In this document: piece after piece, positions 17,553 through 26,318 of the stretch | How the letters are laid out: each line of letters opens with the position of its first letter | Numbering within the stretch: position 1 is the stretch's first letter | Source of the DNA: Bradyrhizobium sp. dw_78 | GTDB taxonomy: Bacteria; Pseudomonadota; Alphaproteobacteria; Rhizobiales; Xanthobacteraceae | Assembly (NCBI RefSeq): GCF_018449525.1 | Contig: NZ_JAAVUS010000015.1 | Span: forward strand, 62,001 to 126,000 | Length of the DNA stretch: 64,000 nucleotides | Reading direction: 5' to 3' | Notes under the pieces: generated by a model | The model's input: the letters and a program-made list of their open reading frames with translations, nothing else | The model's database searches: none | Told to the model about the DNA's origin: nothing | Translations under genes and position numbers: made by a program

Positions 17553-17568
17553 AGCACAGATCGTGCCG
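17553..17568 (-). promoter_or_regulatory. Near-consensus sigma-54 promoter for the hydantoinase gene
   Basis: On the minus strand CGGCACGATCTGTGCT keeps the essential GG-N10-GC spacing of -24/-12 promoters, with one change in the TTGC box (GTGC). It lies about 105 bp upstream of ATG 17449. Confidence 0.5.
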
Positions 17569-17618
17569 TCACGCTCCCTTGCGCTGACGGAACAGGCAAC
17601 GGCTCATGCCTCGTCGGA

Positions 17619-17635
17619 TGGCACGGTCATTGCTT
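17619..17635 (+). promoter_or_regulatory. Consensus sigma-54 (RpoN) promoter for the hydantoin racemase gene
   Basis: TGGCACGGTCATTGCTT matches the consensus TGGCACG-N4-TTGCW exactly, with GG and GC separated by 10 bp. Transcription would start near 17645, about 34 bp upstream of the racemase ATG. Confidence 0.8.
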
Positions 17636-17678
17636 CCATTTCAGCTTCTGCCGATGCGTCATTCCGCAGGAAAGCACC

Positions 17679-18341
17679 ATGTCCCGGCCGCGCATTCTCG
17701 TCATCAATCCGAATTCCAACCACCTGGTGACGCAAGGGCTGGAGCACGCCTTGAAGCCGCTTGCCTTCGAGGACGGGCCGGAGATTGTTTGCGAGACGCT
17801 GGCCGAAGGGCCTTACGGGATCGAGAGTCAGGCCGATGCCGACAGCGTGGCGATGCCTCTGCGCCGTCTCGTCGAGAGCGATAACCGCTCGGCGGCCTTC
17901 GTCATCGCCTGCTACAGTGATCCGGGCCTGCATGTCTGCCGCGAACAAACGGATCGGCCGGTTTTCGGCATCGCCGAATGCGGCGTGCTGACCGCGCTGG
18001 CGCGGGCGGAAACCTTCGGCGTTATCGCGATCGGCCAGCGCTCAATCCGTCGCCATAGCCGCTATCTGCGGCAGATGGGGTTGACGGGACGCCTGGCCGG
18101 AGAACGACCGCTCAATATCAGTGTGGCGGAGGCGGCGTCGGGCGAAGGAGCGCTGGCGAAGATGATCGAGGTCGGACGGCTGCTGAAGGACGACGACGGC
18201 GCCGGCGTCATCGTGATGGGATGCGCCGGGATGGCGCGCCATCGCAAACCGCTGGAGCAAGCGCTCGGCATTCCCGTGATCGATCCGACGCAGGCGGCGG
18301 TGACCATGGCGCTCGGCACCCTGCAGTTCACTCATCACTGA
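17679..18341 (+). CDS. Aspartate/glutamate racemase superfamily, hydantoin racemase type
   Basis: Cofactor-independent racemase of 220 residues. The two catalytic cysteines are in FVIACYSDPGL and VMGCAGMA, and the N-terminal ILVINPNSN is the hydantoin/Asp-Glu racemase signature. The frame is open from 17448, but ATG 17679 with AGGAAAG upstream and a sigma-54 promoter 45 bp before it fixes the start. Together with a hydantoinase and D-carbamoylase it would let the cell use both enantiomers of 5-substituted hydantoins. Confidence 0.9.
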   Translation: MSRPRILVINPNSNHLVTQGLEHALKPLAFEDGPEIVCETLAEGPYGIESQADADSVAMPLRRLVESDNRSAAFVIACYSDPGLHVCREQTDRPVFGIAECGVLTALARAETFGVIAIGQRSIRRHSRYLRQMGLTGRLAGERPLNISVAEAASGEGALAKMIEVGRLLKDDDGAGVIVMGCAGMARHRKPLEQALGIPVIDPTQAAVTMALGTLQFTHH

Positions 18342-18382
18342 TTTCCGTCGAACGGTTTACCCGCGCCGGACCGGTCATCTAT

Positions 18383-18509
18383 AGCGTTTTCGAGCGAAGT
18401 GGATTCCGGTTCGCGTAAAGAAAACGGATCAAAACAAAACGGTAGAGCCCGGTTCTGATTCAATCAGAACCGATAAGGCTCTGATTGAATCAGAACCGAT
18501 AAGGCTCTA
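18383..18509 (+). repeat. Intergenic repeat with hairpin, copy A
   Basis: About 127 bp beginning AGCGTTTTCGAGCGAAGTGG, then GGTTCGCG, AAGAAAACG and CAAAACAAAA, then a palindromic hairpin GGTTCTGATT-C-AATCAGAACC. TCAGAACCGATAAGGCTCT is duplicated (18464 and 18490, period 26 bp) and the second copy runs into the TAG stop of the carbamoylase. The same element occurs inverted at 51718-51814. Both copies sit between convergent genes, where the hairpin may terminate transcription. Confidence 0.8.
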
Positions 18510-19439
18510 CGCTTCCGGCGGCGGCACCGCTCCGGTGCGGCTGGTGATCAGGCCGTAATGCTCGATGCGGCGGTGGCGGGCGAAGTTGAAGATCGTGCTC
18601 TTGCCGAAGACGGTCGCGTCGAGATCGCAAGGGTAAAGCAGAAGCTCGTCTTCTTCGGTCCTGGCCTCGGCGACAATTTCGCCGTCCGGGTTGACGATCA
18701 GGCTGCCGCCGATCAACGGAAAGCCATCCTCGATGCCGGCCTTGGCAACCGACACCACCCAGGTCGCGTTTTGATAGGCGCCGGCCTGCACGGACAGGCG
18801 ATTGTGGAACAACCGCTTCTCGGGCCCCTCCTCGCTGCGCTGGGAATTGACCGAGGGCGTGTTGTAGCCGATCAGCACCATCTCGACGCCTTGCAGGCCC
18901 ATGACGCGATAGGTTTCCGGCCAGCGGCGATCGTTGCACACCGCCATGCCAAAGATCCCGCCGAGGGTGCGCCATACGTTGAAGCCGAGATCGCCTGGCT
19001 CGAAGTATCGTTTCTCCAGGTGCTGAAAGGCGCGTTCCGTATCGAATTCCGAATGCCCCGGCAGATGAACCTTGCGGTATTTTCCGACGATTTTGGCGGA
19101 TCTGTCGGTGAGGATGCAGGTGTTGAAATGATGCCCGTCCGGTGTCAGTTCGGCGTAGCCGAAACTCATTGCCATCTGGTATCGCGCGGCGCGCTCGAAC
19201 AAAGGCTTCGTCGCCGCGTTCGGCATCTCCGGCTCGAACCAGCCATCGACCTCGGCCTGATCCTCCATGTACCAGCGTGGAAAAAAAGTGGTGAGGGCCA
19301 GCTCCGGATAGACAATCAGGTCGGCTTCCCCGGCCTTGGCTTCATCCATCAAAGCGATCATGCGCTTGACGACGGCTTCGCGGCTATCGGCCTTCTGGAT
19401 CGGGCCCATCTGGGCGGCGGCGACGTTGATAACGCGCAT
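18507..19439 (-). CDS. N-carbamoyl-D-amino-acid hydrolase (nitrilase superfamily)
   Basis: Carbon-nitrogen hydrolase of 310 residues converting N-carbamoyl-D-amino acids to the amino acid, CO2 and ammonia. The catalytic triad is Glu46 (VYPELAL), Lys123 (KYRKVHLPG) and Cys168 (AVCNDRRWPE). The CNDRRWPE...RVMGLQG...GYNTP block is the D-carbamoylase signature and separates it from beta-ureidopropionase-like relatives. ATG 19439 is chosen because the family starts shortly before the AAAQMGPI block and GGAAAG precedes it; the frame extends to 19514. It is convergent with the racemase and follows the ring-opening hydrolase by 163 bp on the same strand. Confidence 0.92.
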   Translation of the reverse strand: MRVINVAAAQMGPIQKADSREAVVKRMIALMDEAKAGEADLIVYPELALTTFFPRWYMEDQAEVDGWFEPEMPNAATKPLFERAARYQMAMSFGYAELTPDGHHFNTCILTDRSAKIVGKYRKVHLPGHSEFDTERAFQHLEKRYFEPGDLGFNVWRTLGGIFGMAVCNDRRWPETYRVMGLQGVEMVLIGYNTPSVNSQRSEEGPEKRLFHNRLSVQAGAYQNATWVVSVAKAGIEDGFPLIGGSLIVNPDGEIVAEARTEEDELLLYPCDLDATVFGKSTIFNFARHRRIEHYGLITSRTGAVPPPEA

Positions 19440-19602
19440 GGAAAACTTTCCGGGTGCTTTTATTAGGCGTGTTGCATAAATATGGAGCAGCTTGAGGATG
19501 TTATTCCTCGGCATCCATTCCGGCTCAATCGGCGTCAGCAGTTAGAATTCTGGTTCACCGGGAGTCAATTCCCGGAGAACGCTGGCGGCTGGCATGCGTC
19601 TT

Positions 19603-20718
19603 TCACAGCCGGGCGATGACAGCGACGGGGCCGCCGCCGGCTGGGCCTTGATGCTCGGCTCCCCCTGAAACATAGACCGCGCCGGTTCCCGATAGGCCGG
19701 CGATCAGTCCGCCGACGGCGGCGCGGGCGTGCCGGGTCGCGCTGACATCCGTGTCCTCGAGCATGGTGTGACGAAATCCACGCACTCTGCCGCTTGGCGA
19801 GGCTTCCGCCTTGGCGAAAATATTGACCAGTTGACGGTTCGCCATCGGCTTGGAGCCCTCTCCGGCGCCGAGTCCGACGCATTTCAGCGCCTCGATCACC
19901 GCAGCGGAATCGATCGCGTCACGCATGACGGCGTGCCCGATCTCAAATGGACTCGCCGACGATGATGAATTGCCCAGCACGATGACCACATTATGCATGA
20001 GCTCTATCCCGGACGATGTGGACGCCACCGAGGAAAACAACTCGAAATTTCGCAGAACCTGCCCGTCGCCAATCTCGCCGTCGATCTCACCAAGCGCCAT
20101 CGCGACCCCAAGCGCCGACGCGCCGCGCGAATACCCCATCGAACCGTAGGCGCTGCTTGTAACCGTCTTATTGCCGCGCGCGACCGCCGATTCGACGCGC
20201 TCACTCGTCAAAAGCGGACATTTGATCTGCACGAAATGAACGTCGTGTGGATCGGCAATGGCGGCATCGGCCATGGCCGTTGCCACGGCCTTTGCGGTCT
20301 CCTCGATCTGCGCGCTGCGGCCGAGTTCCTCGGGCAGGAAATCCCGCGTATGGGCGATCCCGATGCTGAGGCGTTTCCCGGAAATGCCCTCGGATGAACG
20401 ATCGACACGCTCGGCGCGCGTAAAGACGGTGATATGCGGACTGAGCACGCCTTCCGTCCCGCCGGACATCACGAATGCGATCCGCTCTTCCACGCGATGT
20501 GGAGGCAGATCGACGTGAGGTGCCAGGGCTGCGCATAGCGCGGAAACGGCGTATTCCCGCGTGAAATCGTTGACGCCGCCATTGCCCTCGGTTTTTCCCA
20601 GGATCGCGAGGATCGCGCCCGGATCGATCTTGCCCGACTCGATGAGGCTCAGCAGGCCCGAGACATCGCCGGGGCCTTTTGTGGCGATGCGAACGACGTC
20701 CACCGATGTTGAGCGCAT
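19603..20718 (-). CDS. Ring-opening amidohydrolase: cyanuric acid hydrolase / barbiturase family (AtzD-like)
   Basis: Member of the rare cyanuric acid hydrolase/barbiturase fold, 371 residues. The three pseudo-symmetric lysine-serine repeats are evident: GKTEGNGGVNDFTREYA with MSGGTEG, KCPLLT with SMGYSRGASALG, and AKAEASPSGRVRGFRHTML with SGGAEHQGPAGGGP. Cyanurate hydrolase opens the s-triazine ring to carboxybiuret; barbiturase opens barbiturate to ureidomalonate. I cannot decide between them. Motif similarity leans to AtzD-like proteins, but there is no biuret or allophanate hydrolase nearby. The hydantoinase and carbamoylase neighbours indicate cyclic-ureide nitrogen salvage. Confidence 0.9.
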   Translation of the reverse strand: MRSTSVDVVRIATKGPGDVSGLLSLIESGKIDPGAILAILGKTEGNGGVNDFTREYAVSALCAALAPHVDLPPHRVEERIAFVMSGGTEGVLSPHITVFTRAERVDRSSEGISGKRLSIGIAHTRDFLPEELGRSAQIEETAKAVATAMADAAIADPHDVHFVQIKCPLLTSERVESAVARGNKTVTSSAYGSMGYSRGASALGVAMALGEIDGEIGDGQVLRNFELFSSVASTSSGIELMHNVVIVLGNSSSSASPFEIGHAVMRDAIDSAAVIEALKCVGLGAGEGSKPMANRQLVNIFAKAEASPSGRVRGFRHTMLEDTDVSATRHARAAVGGLIAGLSGTGAVYVSGGAEHQGPAGGGPVAVIARL

Positions 20719-21108
20719 GCGATTCCCCTTCCCCGCGACGCCACGACCTCAACGGCCGCGAAAAACTTCACCGATCACCGGGGCTGACCACGGCAAGCGA
20801 GGTCGGCATCTTCGGGGTGAAGACAGGATATGGCAAGCCATGATGGCTCTGCCGTTTCGGGAGTCGCCCCGAGCGAATGCTTTGATCGTGCAGAGGCCGG
20901 CCATCGCCGACATCCGACACAGGACGCATTTTCGGCAACACTTCAATTATTTAAGCCCCTAAACCAAAGTCGCGCATCAACCGCATCAAACAATCGGGAT
21001 TCGTTCGGTTTTCGGTACATTTGGCACATCTGTTGCATTTGCCTTCGCTGGACCTGCCGGCTCGCCCAGGTTGCCCGGATTCCCGGTAGACAATGCGGAT
21101 TGATACAG
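20719..21108. promoter_or_regulatory. Divergent promoter region with a consensus sigma-54 promoter (21022-21037, plus strand)
   Basis: The 390-bp gap separates the ring-opening hydrolase (minus) and the ABC importer operon (plus). TGGCACATCTGTTGCA (21022-21037) matches the RpoN consensus with GG-N10-GC spacing, placing a start near 21048 and a leader of about 60 nt before ATG 21109. On the minus strand only a weaker match (TG-N10-GC) overlaps 20877-20892. I see no coding sequence here. Confidence 0.75.
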
Positions 21109-22143
21109 ATGACGACCACGGCGGCGCTAGAACTGGTGCAACTGACCAAACGATACGGCAGCGTGACCGCCGTCGACGCCATCGACCTCAAGATCCCGGC
21201 CGGCTCCTATTGTTGCCTGCTCGGGCCATCCGGCTGCGGCAAGACATCGACGTTGCGAATGATCGCCGGGCATGAATCCGCGACGTCAGGCGATATCATC
21301 GTCGGGCCGAAAAATGTGACGGATCTGCCGCCTGCCGCCCGCAACACGGCGATGATGTTCCAGTCCTATGCTTTATTCCCGCATCTCTCCGTTATCGACA
21401 ATGTTGCCTTTGCCTTGAAGATGAAGGGCGTTGCCAAGGCACCACGCCATGCCGAAGCAAACAAACTGCTCGAGCTCGTCGATATGCAGGCTTATGCCGC
21501 AAGACTGCCGGCGCAGCTTTCCGGCGGCCAGCAACAACGCGTGGCCCTCGCCCGCGCCCTGATCACGTCTCCGCAGATCCTACTGCTGGACGAGCCGCTT
21601 TCGGCGCTCGATCCGTTTTTGCGGCTGCGCATGCGAACCGAACTGAAAAAGCTTCAACGCGAGCTCGGGATTTCCTTCATCCATGTCACGCACGGCCAGG
21701 ACGAGGCGATGGCGCTGGCCGATATCGTGGTTTTGATGAACGGCGGACGAATCGAACAGCAAGGTTCTCCGCGCGAAATCTTCAACCACCCCCGGACGGA
21801 ATTCACGGCGAAATTCATCGGCGGCCATAATGTCATTGCCGTCGGCGGCGAGACCTTCGCCGTTCGCAACGATCGCCTGCTGTTGAAAAAGCCGGGCGAG
21901 GCCGTCGCGGGTCCGTCGATCGCCGGTACCGTCAGCGAGGTCGAATACCAGGGAACCTATGTCCGCGTCGCGGTCGCCGCCGACGGCGGAGCCGACATCT
22001 CCGCCCAACTCACGGAAAGCCAGTTCGACGCCGCCAACTACATCGTCGGCGAACGTGTCCTCGCCACCTGGGATCCGGCGCTGGCGAGCCCGCTGAAGAC
22101 CCGTAATCCTGTAACCGTCACGTCGTCCGAACAGGCGGCCTGA
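21109..22143 (+). CDS. ABC transporter ATPase, polyamine (PotA) type
   Basis: Energising subunit of an importer, 344 residues. Walker A GPSGCGKT, signature LSGGQQQR, Walker B ILLLDEP, and the H-loop VTHGQDEA are intact; a C-terminal TOBE-type domain follows residue 240. ATG 21109 follows the sigma-54 promoter; the frame extends to 20830 but the extra residues lack family features. It heads an operon with a binding protein and two permeases of the spermidine/putrescine family, whose members also carry other cationic or neutral nitrogen compounds. Co-location with hydantoin/cyanurate enzymes suggests such a substrate. Confidence 0.92.
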   Translation: MTTTAALELVQLTKRYGSVTAVDAIDLKIPAGSYCCLLGPSGCGKTSTLRMIAGHESATSGDIIVGPKNVTDLPPAARNTAMMFQSYALFPHLSVIDNVAFALKMKGVAKAPRHAEANKLLELVDMQAYAARLPAQLSGGQQQRVALARALITSPQILLLDEPLSALDPFLRLRMRTELKKLQRELGISFIHVTHGQDEAMALADIVVLMNGGRIEQQGSPREIFNHPRTEFTAKFIGGHNVIAVGGETFAVRNDRLLLKKPGEAVAGPSIAGTVSEVEYQGTYVRVAVAADGGADISAQLTESQFDAANYIVGERVLATWDPALASPLKTRNPVTVTSSEQAA

Positions 22144-22160
22144 CATCCTTGGAGACGAGC

Positions 22161-23453
22161 ATGAGCAGTCGTTCGAAATCCCATAACGGTGTTAACCGTC
22201 GCGCCCTGCTGAAAGGCGCGGCCGGAGCGGTCGGTCTTGCGGCGGGTTCGGGTGCCATTACCGGCTTTCCCTATGTCTATTCGGCCGAGCCCAAAGTTCT
22301 GCGTTATCTCGGCACCGCGGTGAATGAAGGCGACGAGATCTCAAAGAAATGCCTGGAAGATACCGGGATCAAGATCGAATACATCACGGCAACGACCGAC
22401 GATGTGACCAAGCGTGTGATCACCCAGCCCAACTCGTTCGACGTGCTCGATACCGAATATTTCTCACTGAAGAAACTGGTGCCGTCGGGAAATATTTTCG
22501 CGCTCGATGCCAAGAAGATCAAGGAATTCGACAACATCACCCCGGTCTTCACCAAGGGGCAGTTGCCGAACGGCAAGAAAATCGGCGATCAAGGCACGGC
22601 GCCGTGGAAGGTGCTTTATCTAGAAGGCCCGAACTCCAAGAAGTTCTCGACCACGCCAACCGAATTCGTGACGCTGATCCCGACGGTCTACAACGCCGAT
22701 ACGCTCGGCATCCGCCCCGATCTGATCAAGCGGCCGATTGAATCGTGGACCGAACTGCTCAATCCCGAGTTCAAGGGCAAGGCCTCGATCCTCAACATTC
22801 CCTCGATCGGCATCATGGACGCCGCGATGGTGGTCGAAGCCAGCGGCCAGCACAAATATACCGACAAGGGCAACATGACGAAGGCGGAGATTGATCTCAC
22901 CATGAAGATCATGACCGAAGCCAAGAAGGCCGGTCAGTTCCGCGCCTTCTGGAAGGATTTCAACGAATCCGTCAACCTGATGGCCTCAGGCGAAACCGTT
23001 ATCCAGTCGATGTGGTCCCCTGCGGTCACCAAAGTGCGCTCCATGGGAATCGCCTGCACCTTCCAGCCGCTCAAGGAAGGCTACCGTTCGTGGGCGTCAG
23101 GGTTCTGCGTGTCGAAGGCGGTTTCAGGACCGAAGCTCGATTGGGCCTATGAATTCGTGAACTGGTATCTGTCGGGCTGGGCCGGCGCTTATCTCAATCG
23201 CCAGGGCTATTATTCCGCGGTTCTGTCCACCGCCAAGGCCAACATGACGCCCGACGAATGGGGCTACTGGATGGAAGGCAAGCCGGCGGTCGGCGATATC
23301 AAGGCGCCGGACGGCACCGTCCTCGAAAAGGCCGGCGCCAAGCGTGACGGCGGTTCCTATGACGACCGCATGGGGGCCGTTGCCTGCTGGAACGCCGTCA
23401 TGGACGAAAACGACTACATGGTCCGCAAGTGGAATGAATTCATCGCAGCCTGA
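22161..23453 (+). CDS. ABC transporter extracellular solute-binding protein (PotD-like), Tat-exported
   Basis: Periplasmic binding protein of 430 residues. The N-terminus VNRRALLKGAAGAVGLAAG has a twin-arginine followed by a hydrophobic stretch, indicating Tat export. The remainder shows the family pattern DVLDTEYFSLKKLVPSG, SWTELLNPEFKGKASI and a C-terminal region with many aromatic residues. ATG 22161 follows TTGGAGACGAGC; the TTG at 22149 overlaps that ribosome site and is rejected. The gene starts 17 bp after the ATPase stop. The ligand is unknown. Confidence 0.9.
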   Translation: MSSRSKSHNGVNRRALLKGAAGAVGLAAGSGAITGFPYVYSAEPKVLRYLGTAVNEGDEISKKCLEDTGIKIEYITATTDDVTKRVITQPNSFDVLDTEYFSLKKLVPSGNIFALDAKKIKEFDNITPVFTKGQLPNGKKIGDQGTAPWKVLYLEGPNSKKFSTTPTEFVTLIPTVYNADTLGIRPDLIKRPIESWTELLNPEFKGKASILNIPSIGIMDAAMVVEASGQHKYTDKGNMTKAEIDLTMKIMTEAKKAGQFRAFWKDFNESVNLMASGETVIQSMWSPAVTKVRSMGIACTFQPLKEGYRSWASGFCVSKAVSGPKLDWAYEFVNWYLSGWAGAYLNRQGYYSAVLSTAKANMTPDEWGYWMEGKPAVGDIKAPDGTVLEKAGAKRDGGSYDDRMGAVACWNAVMDENDYMVRKWNEFIAA

Positions 23454-23526
23454 TGCCATCTCGGGACTTGCCGCGCAAAAACGGCGCGGCAAGTCCTTTT
23501 CCGGTGTGACCGAGATCGGCCTTTCC

Positions 23527-24408
23527 ATGATTCAGGACCGCAAATCCTTCTTCGCGTGGCTTCAGGCCGCGCCGATGATGCTCGTCTTCGCACTGTTCTT
23601 TCTCTTGCCGCTCGTTTTCGTGACGATTGTCAGCGCGTGGGATTACAATGAATATGAAATGATCCCCGCCTTCAGCCTGCGCGGCTACACCGATACGTTC
23701 GAGGGCTGCGTCGCCGATCTGCCGGATCTGTGTACGATCCTGAAGACCTATCTGAAAACGTTGCAATTGTGCCTGATGACCTGGAGCCTGACGCTGCTGA
23801 TCGGCTTTACGGTTGCCTATTTTCTCGCATTCCACATCCGGTCCAAAACCTGGCAGATCGTACTCACCCTGCTGTGTACCATTCCATTCTGGACCTCGAA
23901 CGTGATCCGCATGATCGCGTGGATTCCGCTCCTTGGCCGCAACGGCCTGGTGAACAACGCCCTCGAGGGCATGGGCCTGATTCATCAGCCGCTGGAATGG
24001 CTGCTGTTCTCCGAATTTTCCGTCGTCCTCGCGCTCGTTCACCTGTTCACATTCTTCATGGTGGTGCCGATCTTCAATTCGATGATCCGGATCGACAAGC
24101 GGTTGATCGAGGCCGCCTATGATGCGGGAGCCACGGGATGGCAAACCCTGGTGAACGTCGTCATTCCCTTGTCGAAGCCCGGGATTGTCATCGGCTCGAT
24201 CTTCGTGATCACGATCGTGATGGGCGATTTTGTCACGATCGGCGTGATGGGCGGTGAACAGATCGCATCCGCCGGAAAAATCATCGAGACGCGCCTCAAC
24301 GCCCTGCAATTCCCGGCCGCCGCCGCCAATGCGGTCATCCTGCTCGGCATTACCATCCTGATCATTTCGGCGCTGACGCGGATCGTCGATATCCGCAAGG
24401 AGCTGTGA
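23527..24408 (+). CDS. ABC transporter permease, PotB-like
   Basis: Integral membrane subunit of 293 residues with six predicted helices, beginning at TM1 (AAPMMLVFALFFLLPLVFV). The coupling loop EAAYDAGATGWQTLVNVVIPLSKPGI contacts the ATPase. The reading frame is open from 23344, but the preceding residues overlap the binding-protein gene in another frame. ATG 23527 gives a standard N-terminus. It is the third gene of the importer operon. Confidence 0.9.
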   Translation: MIQDRKSFFAWLQAAPMMLVFALFFLLPLVFVTIVSAWDYNEYEMIPAFSLRGYTDTFEGCVADLPDLCTILKTYLKTLQLCLMTWSLTLLIGFTVAYFLAFHIRSKTWQIVLTLLCTIPFWTSNVIRMIAWIPLLGRNGLVNNALEGMGLIHQPLEWLLFSEFSVVLALVHLFTFFMVVPIFNSMIRIDKRLIEAAYDAGATGWQTLVNVVIPLSKPGIVIGSIFVITIVMGDFVTIGVMGGEQIASAGKIIETRLNALQFPAAAANAVILLGITILIISALTRIVDIRKEL

Positions 24409-24409
24409 G

Positions 24410-25288
24410 ATGGGTGAGAAGCGGTCGCGATCTTTCTATGTTCTCGCGGCGTTTTTTGCCGCCTATGTCCTGTTTCTGTACGGGCCGATGTTTGCGATCT
24501 ACATCCTCTCGTTTCAGGGGCCAGACGGCGGCCTGACCTTTCCGATGAATGGCGTTTCCCTGCATTGGTTCAGCAAGGTCTTCTCCGGCACGGGCATCGT
24601 CGATATCGGCGCGGCTTTCAGGCGGTCGCTCGAGCTCGGCCTTGTCGTCATGGTGCTGACGGTCATATTGTCGGTTTCGGCCGGCATGGCCTTCCGCAAA
24701 TCGTTCAGCGGCGCGACTTTCCTGTTTTACGTCGCCATCGCCAGTCTGATCATGCCGTCGATCATTACCTCGCTCGGCATCGCACTGGAATTCCGCCTGT
24801 TTGACGATTTCATGATCAAAAATGGCGCCGAGGGTTGGACCACGGCGATGGGACTTTTCACGTCGGGCCTTGGCGCTCACCTCACCTGGACCCTGCCGTT
24901 TGGGCTTTTGATCATGTTTGCGATTTTCAACCGCTTCGATAGCCGGCTTGAAGAGGCCGCGCGGGATCTCGGCGCGACTCCATGGCAGACATTTCGGCAT
25001 GTCGTGCTGCCGATCATATTGCCGTCTGTCGTGGGTATCGGCCTGTTTGGCTTTACCTTATCGTGGGATGAACTCGCGCGTTCGAGTCAGGCCATCGGTT
25101 CCGTCAACACCCTGCCGCTTGAATTGCAGGGCCTAACGACAACGGTGACTAAACCGGACATCTATGCGCTTGGAACGCTGACCAGCGCGGTATCCTTTCT
25201 CGTCATTTTCCTGGCGTTGATCGTCATCCTCGTGCTCCAGGCGCGACAAAGGCGTCACGGGTCGGATGCCGGCAAGGGAATGGTCTAG
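24410..25288 (+). CDS. ABC transporter permease, PotC-like
   Basis: Second permease subunit, 292 residues, six helices. The coupling motif is EAARDLGATPWQTFRHVVLP, and the TM1 region FAAYVLFLYGPMFAIYILSF is typical of PotC relatives. AAGGAG lies within the end of the previous gene and the ATG begins 1 bp after its stop, so translation is coupled. Last gene of the sigma-54-driven importer operon. Confidence 0.9.
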   Translation: MGEKRSRSFYVLAAFFAAYVLFLYGPMFAIYILSFQGPDGGLTFPMNGVSLHWFSKVFSGTGIVDIGAAFRRSLELGLVVMVLTVILSVSAGMAFRKSFSGATFLFYVAIASLIMPSIITSLGIALEFRLFDDFMIKNGAEGWTTAMGLFTSGLGAHLTWTLPFGLLIMFAIFNRFDSRLEEAARDLGATPWQTFRHVVLPIILPSVVGIGLFGFTLSWDELARSSQAIGSVNTLPLELQGLTTTVTKPDIYALGTLTSAVSFLVIFLALIVILVLQARQRRHGSDAGKGMV

Positions 25289-25602
25289 GACCGTCCTCGC
25301 GCGCATTCGCGCGGTAATCCGAGAACCTTCAGCACAGCTTCAAGAGCGTCATGTCGTTCGACCTGAAATGTGGTCCGTAATAGGCCAGCATTTCTGACGT
25401 TTCCGACGTGTGGTCGGAGCTTCGAATAAATCAGCGAAGCGCGGCTTGAATTGCGTGCCGGTGCGGCGTCGCCCCCTCCGCAACTCGCCAACCTTCATCG
25501 CGAGCATTGCGGCCGCATTGGCATCACCGAATGGCCACACGGAAATCAGACGTTGACCGGATTTCGTCGATAGAATTCTTTGGTTTTTAAACCGGGAAAG
25601 GA
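25289..25602. other. Gene-free stretch, no supported feature
   Basis: About 314 bp between the PotC-like gene and the small secreted protein. Two short overlapping minus-strand frames (25285-25491, 25349-25540) have arginine- and serine-rich products without recognisable domains, and could be decayed sequence. A promoter for the next gene must lie at the 3' end. Nothing else is evident. Confidence 0.4.
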
Positions 25603-25608
25603 ATGACC

Positions 25609-25965
25609 ATGCGAATCTTTACAGCATCTGTCATTGTTGCTGCACTCTCCCTCGGAACACCGGCTTTGGTGCAGGCGCAAGGAACGTCCTCACAACCCGG
25701 GGCGCAGACCCCGTCTGATCAATCCAGCACGATCATCCGGAGCATACAGGTCGTCAACCTCAAGGATCTCAAACCGAAAGTGCGGTCGAAGGTCGAAAAC
25801 GTCGTCGCGCAGACCAGCGAAGACGACCTGCGATCACTCCGGAGTTCCATTGAATCGACGCCGGAGGCGGTGGCCGCCCTTAAGGCCAATGGCCTGAATT
25901 CATCACAAGTCGTCGCTATCAATATCGCTGACGGCGTCCTGACGATGTTCGCCAAGACGGCTTGA
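25609..25965 (+). CDS. Small secreted hypothetical protein
   Basis: Predicted periplasmic protein of 118 residues. A Sec signal peptide (MRIFTASVIVAALSLGTPALVQA) ends near residue 23, followed by a Gln/Ser/Pro-rich linker and a charged alpha-helical domain. I recognise no family. ATG 25609 has the better spacing from GGGAAAGGA than the ATG two codons upstream (25603). It stands alone, with gene-free DNA on both sides. Confidence 0.7.
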   Translation: MRIFTASVIVAALSLGTPALVQAQGTSSQPGAQTPSDQSSTIIRSIQVVNLKDLKPKVRSKVENVVAQTSEDDLRSLRSSIESTPEAVAALKANGLNSSQVVAINIADGVLTMFAKTA

Positions 25966-26318
25966 AACCAAGGCCGTCTGAGGCCGACAGCTTGAACACG
26001 ATAGTTTGAAACGGTCTGTTGGCTCGACAGGCGAGACCGGTTCGGCATGAGCCGGCCCAAATTCAGCGATGCTCCGTTCGGATCTATTTATCCGTACGGT
26101 GTAAGTTGACGCTTGTCCGCGCGGGTGCGGACAGCACGTCCGCGCTCATTCGCGACAAAAATCAAATTCGACATTGATTTGAAGCCTCGCCTGCGGTTGG
26201 ATGCTTTTTTCCGGGTTATCTTTTGTACCAGCCTCGTCGCTTGGCTTACCTCACCCGGCCATTTCGAAAAACGTTGGAGCAAAAATCCTAGATAAAAAAA
26301 TCATGGGAGCGAAACGCG
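25966..26318. other. Gene-free stretch with lowered GC
   Basis: 353 bp with AT-richer composition than the surrounding DNA. Short frames on both strands have no coding character. CCGG-TTCGGCATGAG-CCGG (near 26037-26060) might be a weak hairpin after the preceding gene. No gene, RNA or clear promoter is recognised. Confidence 0.35.
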
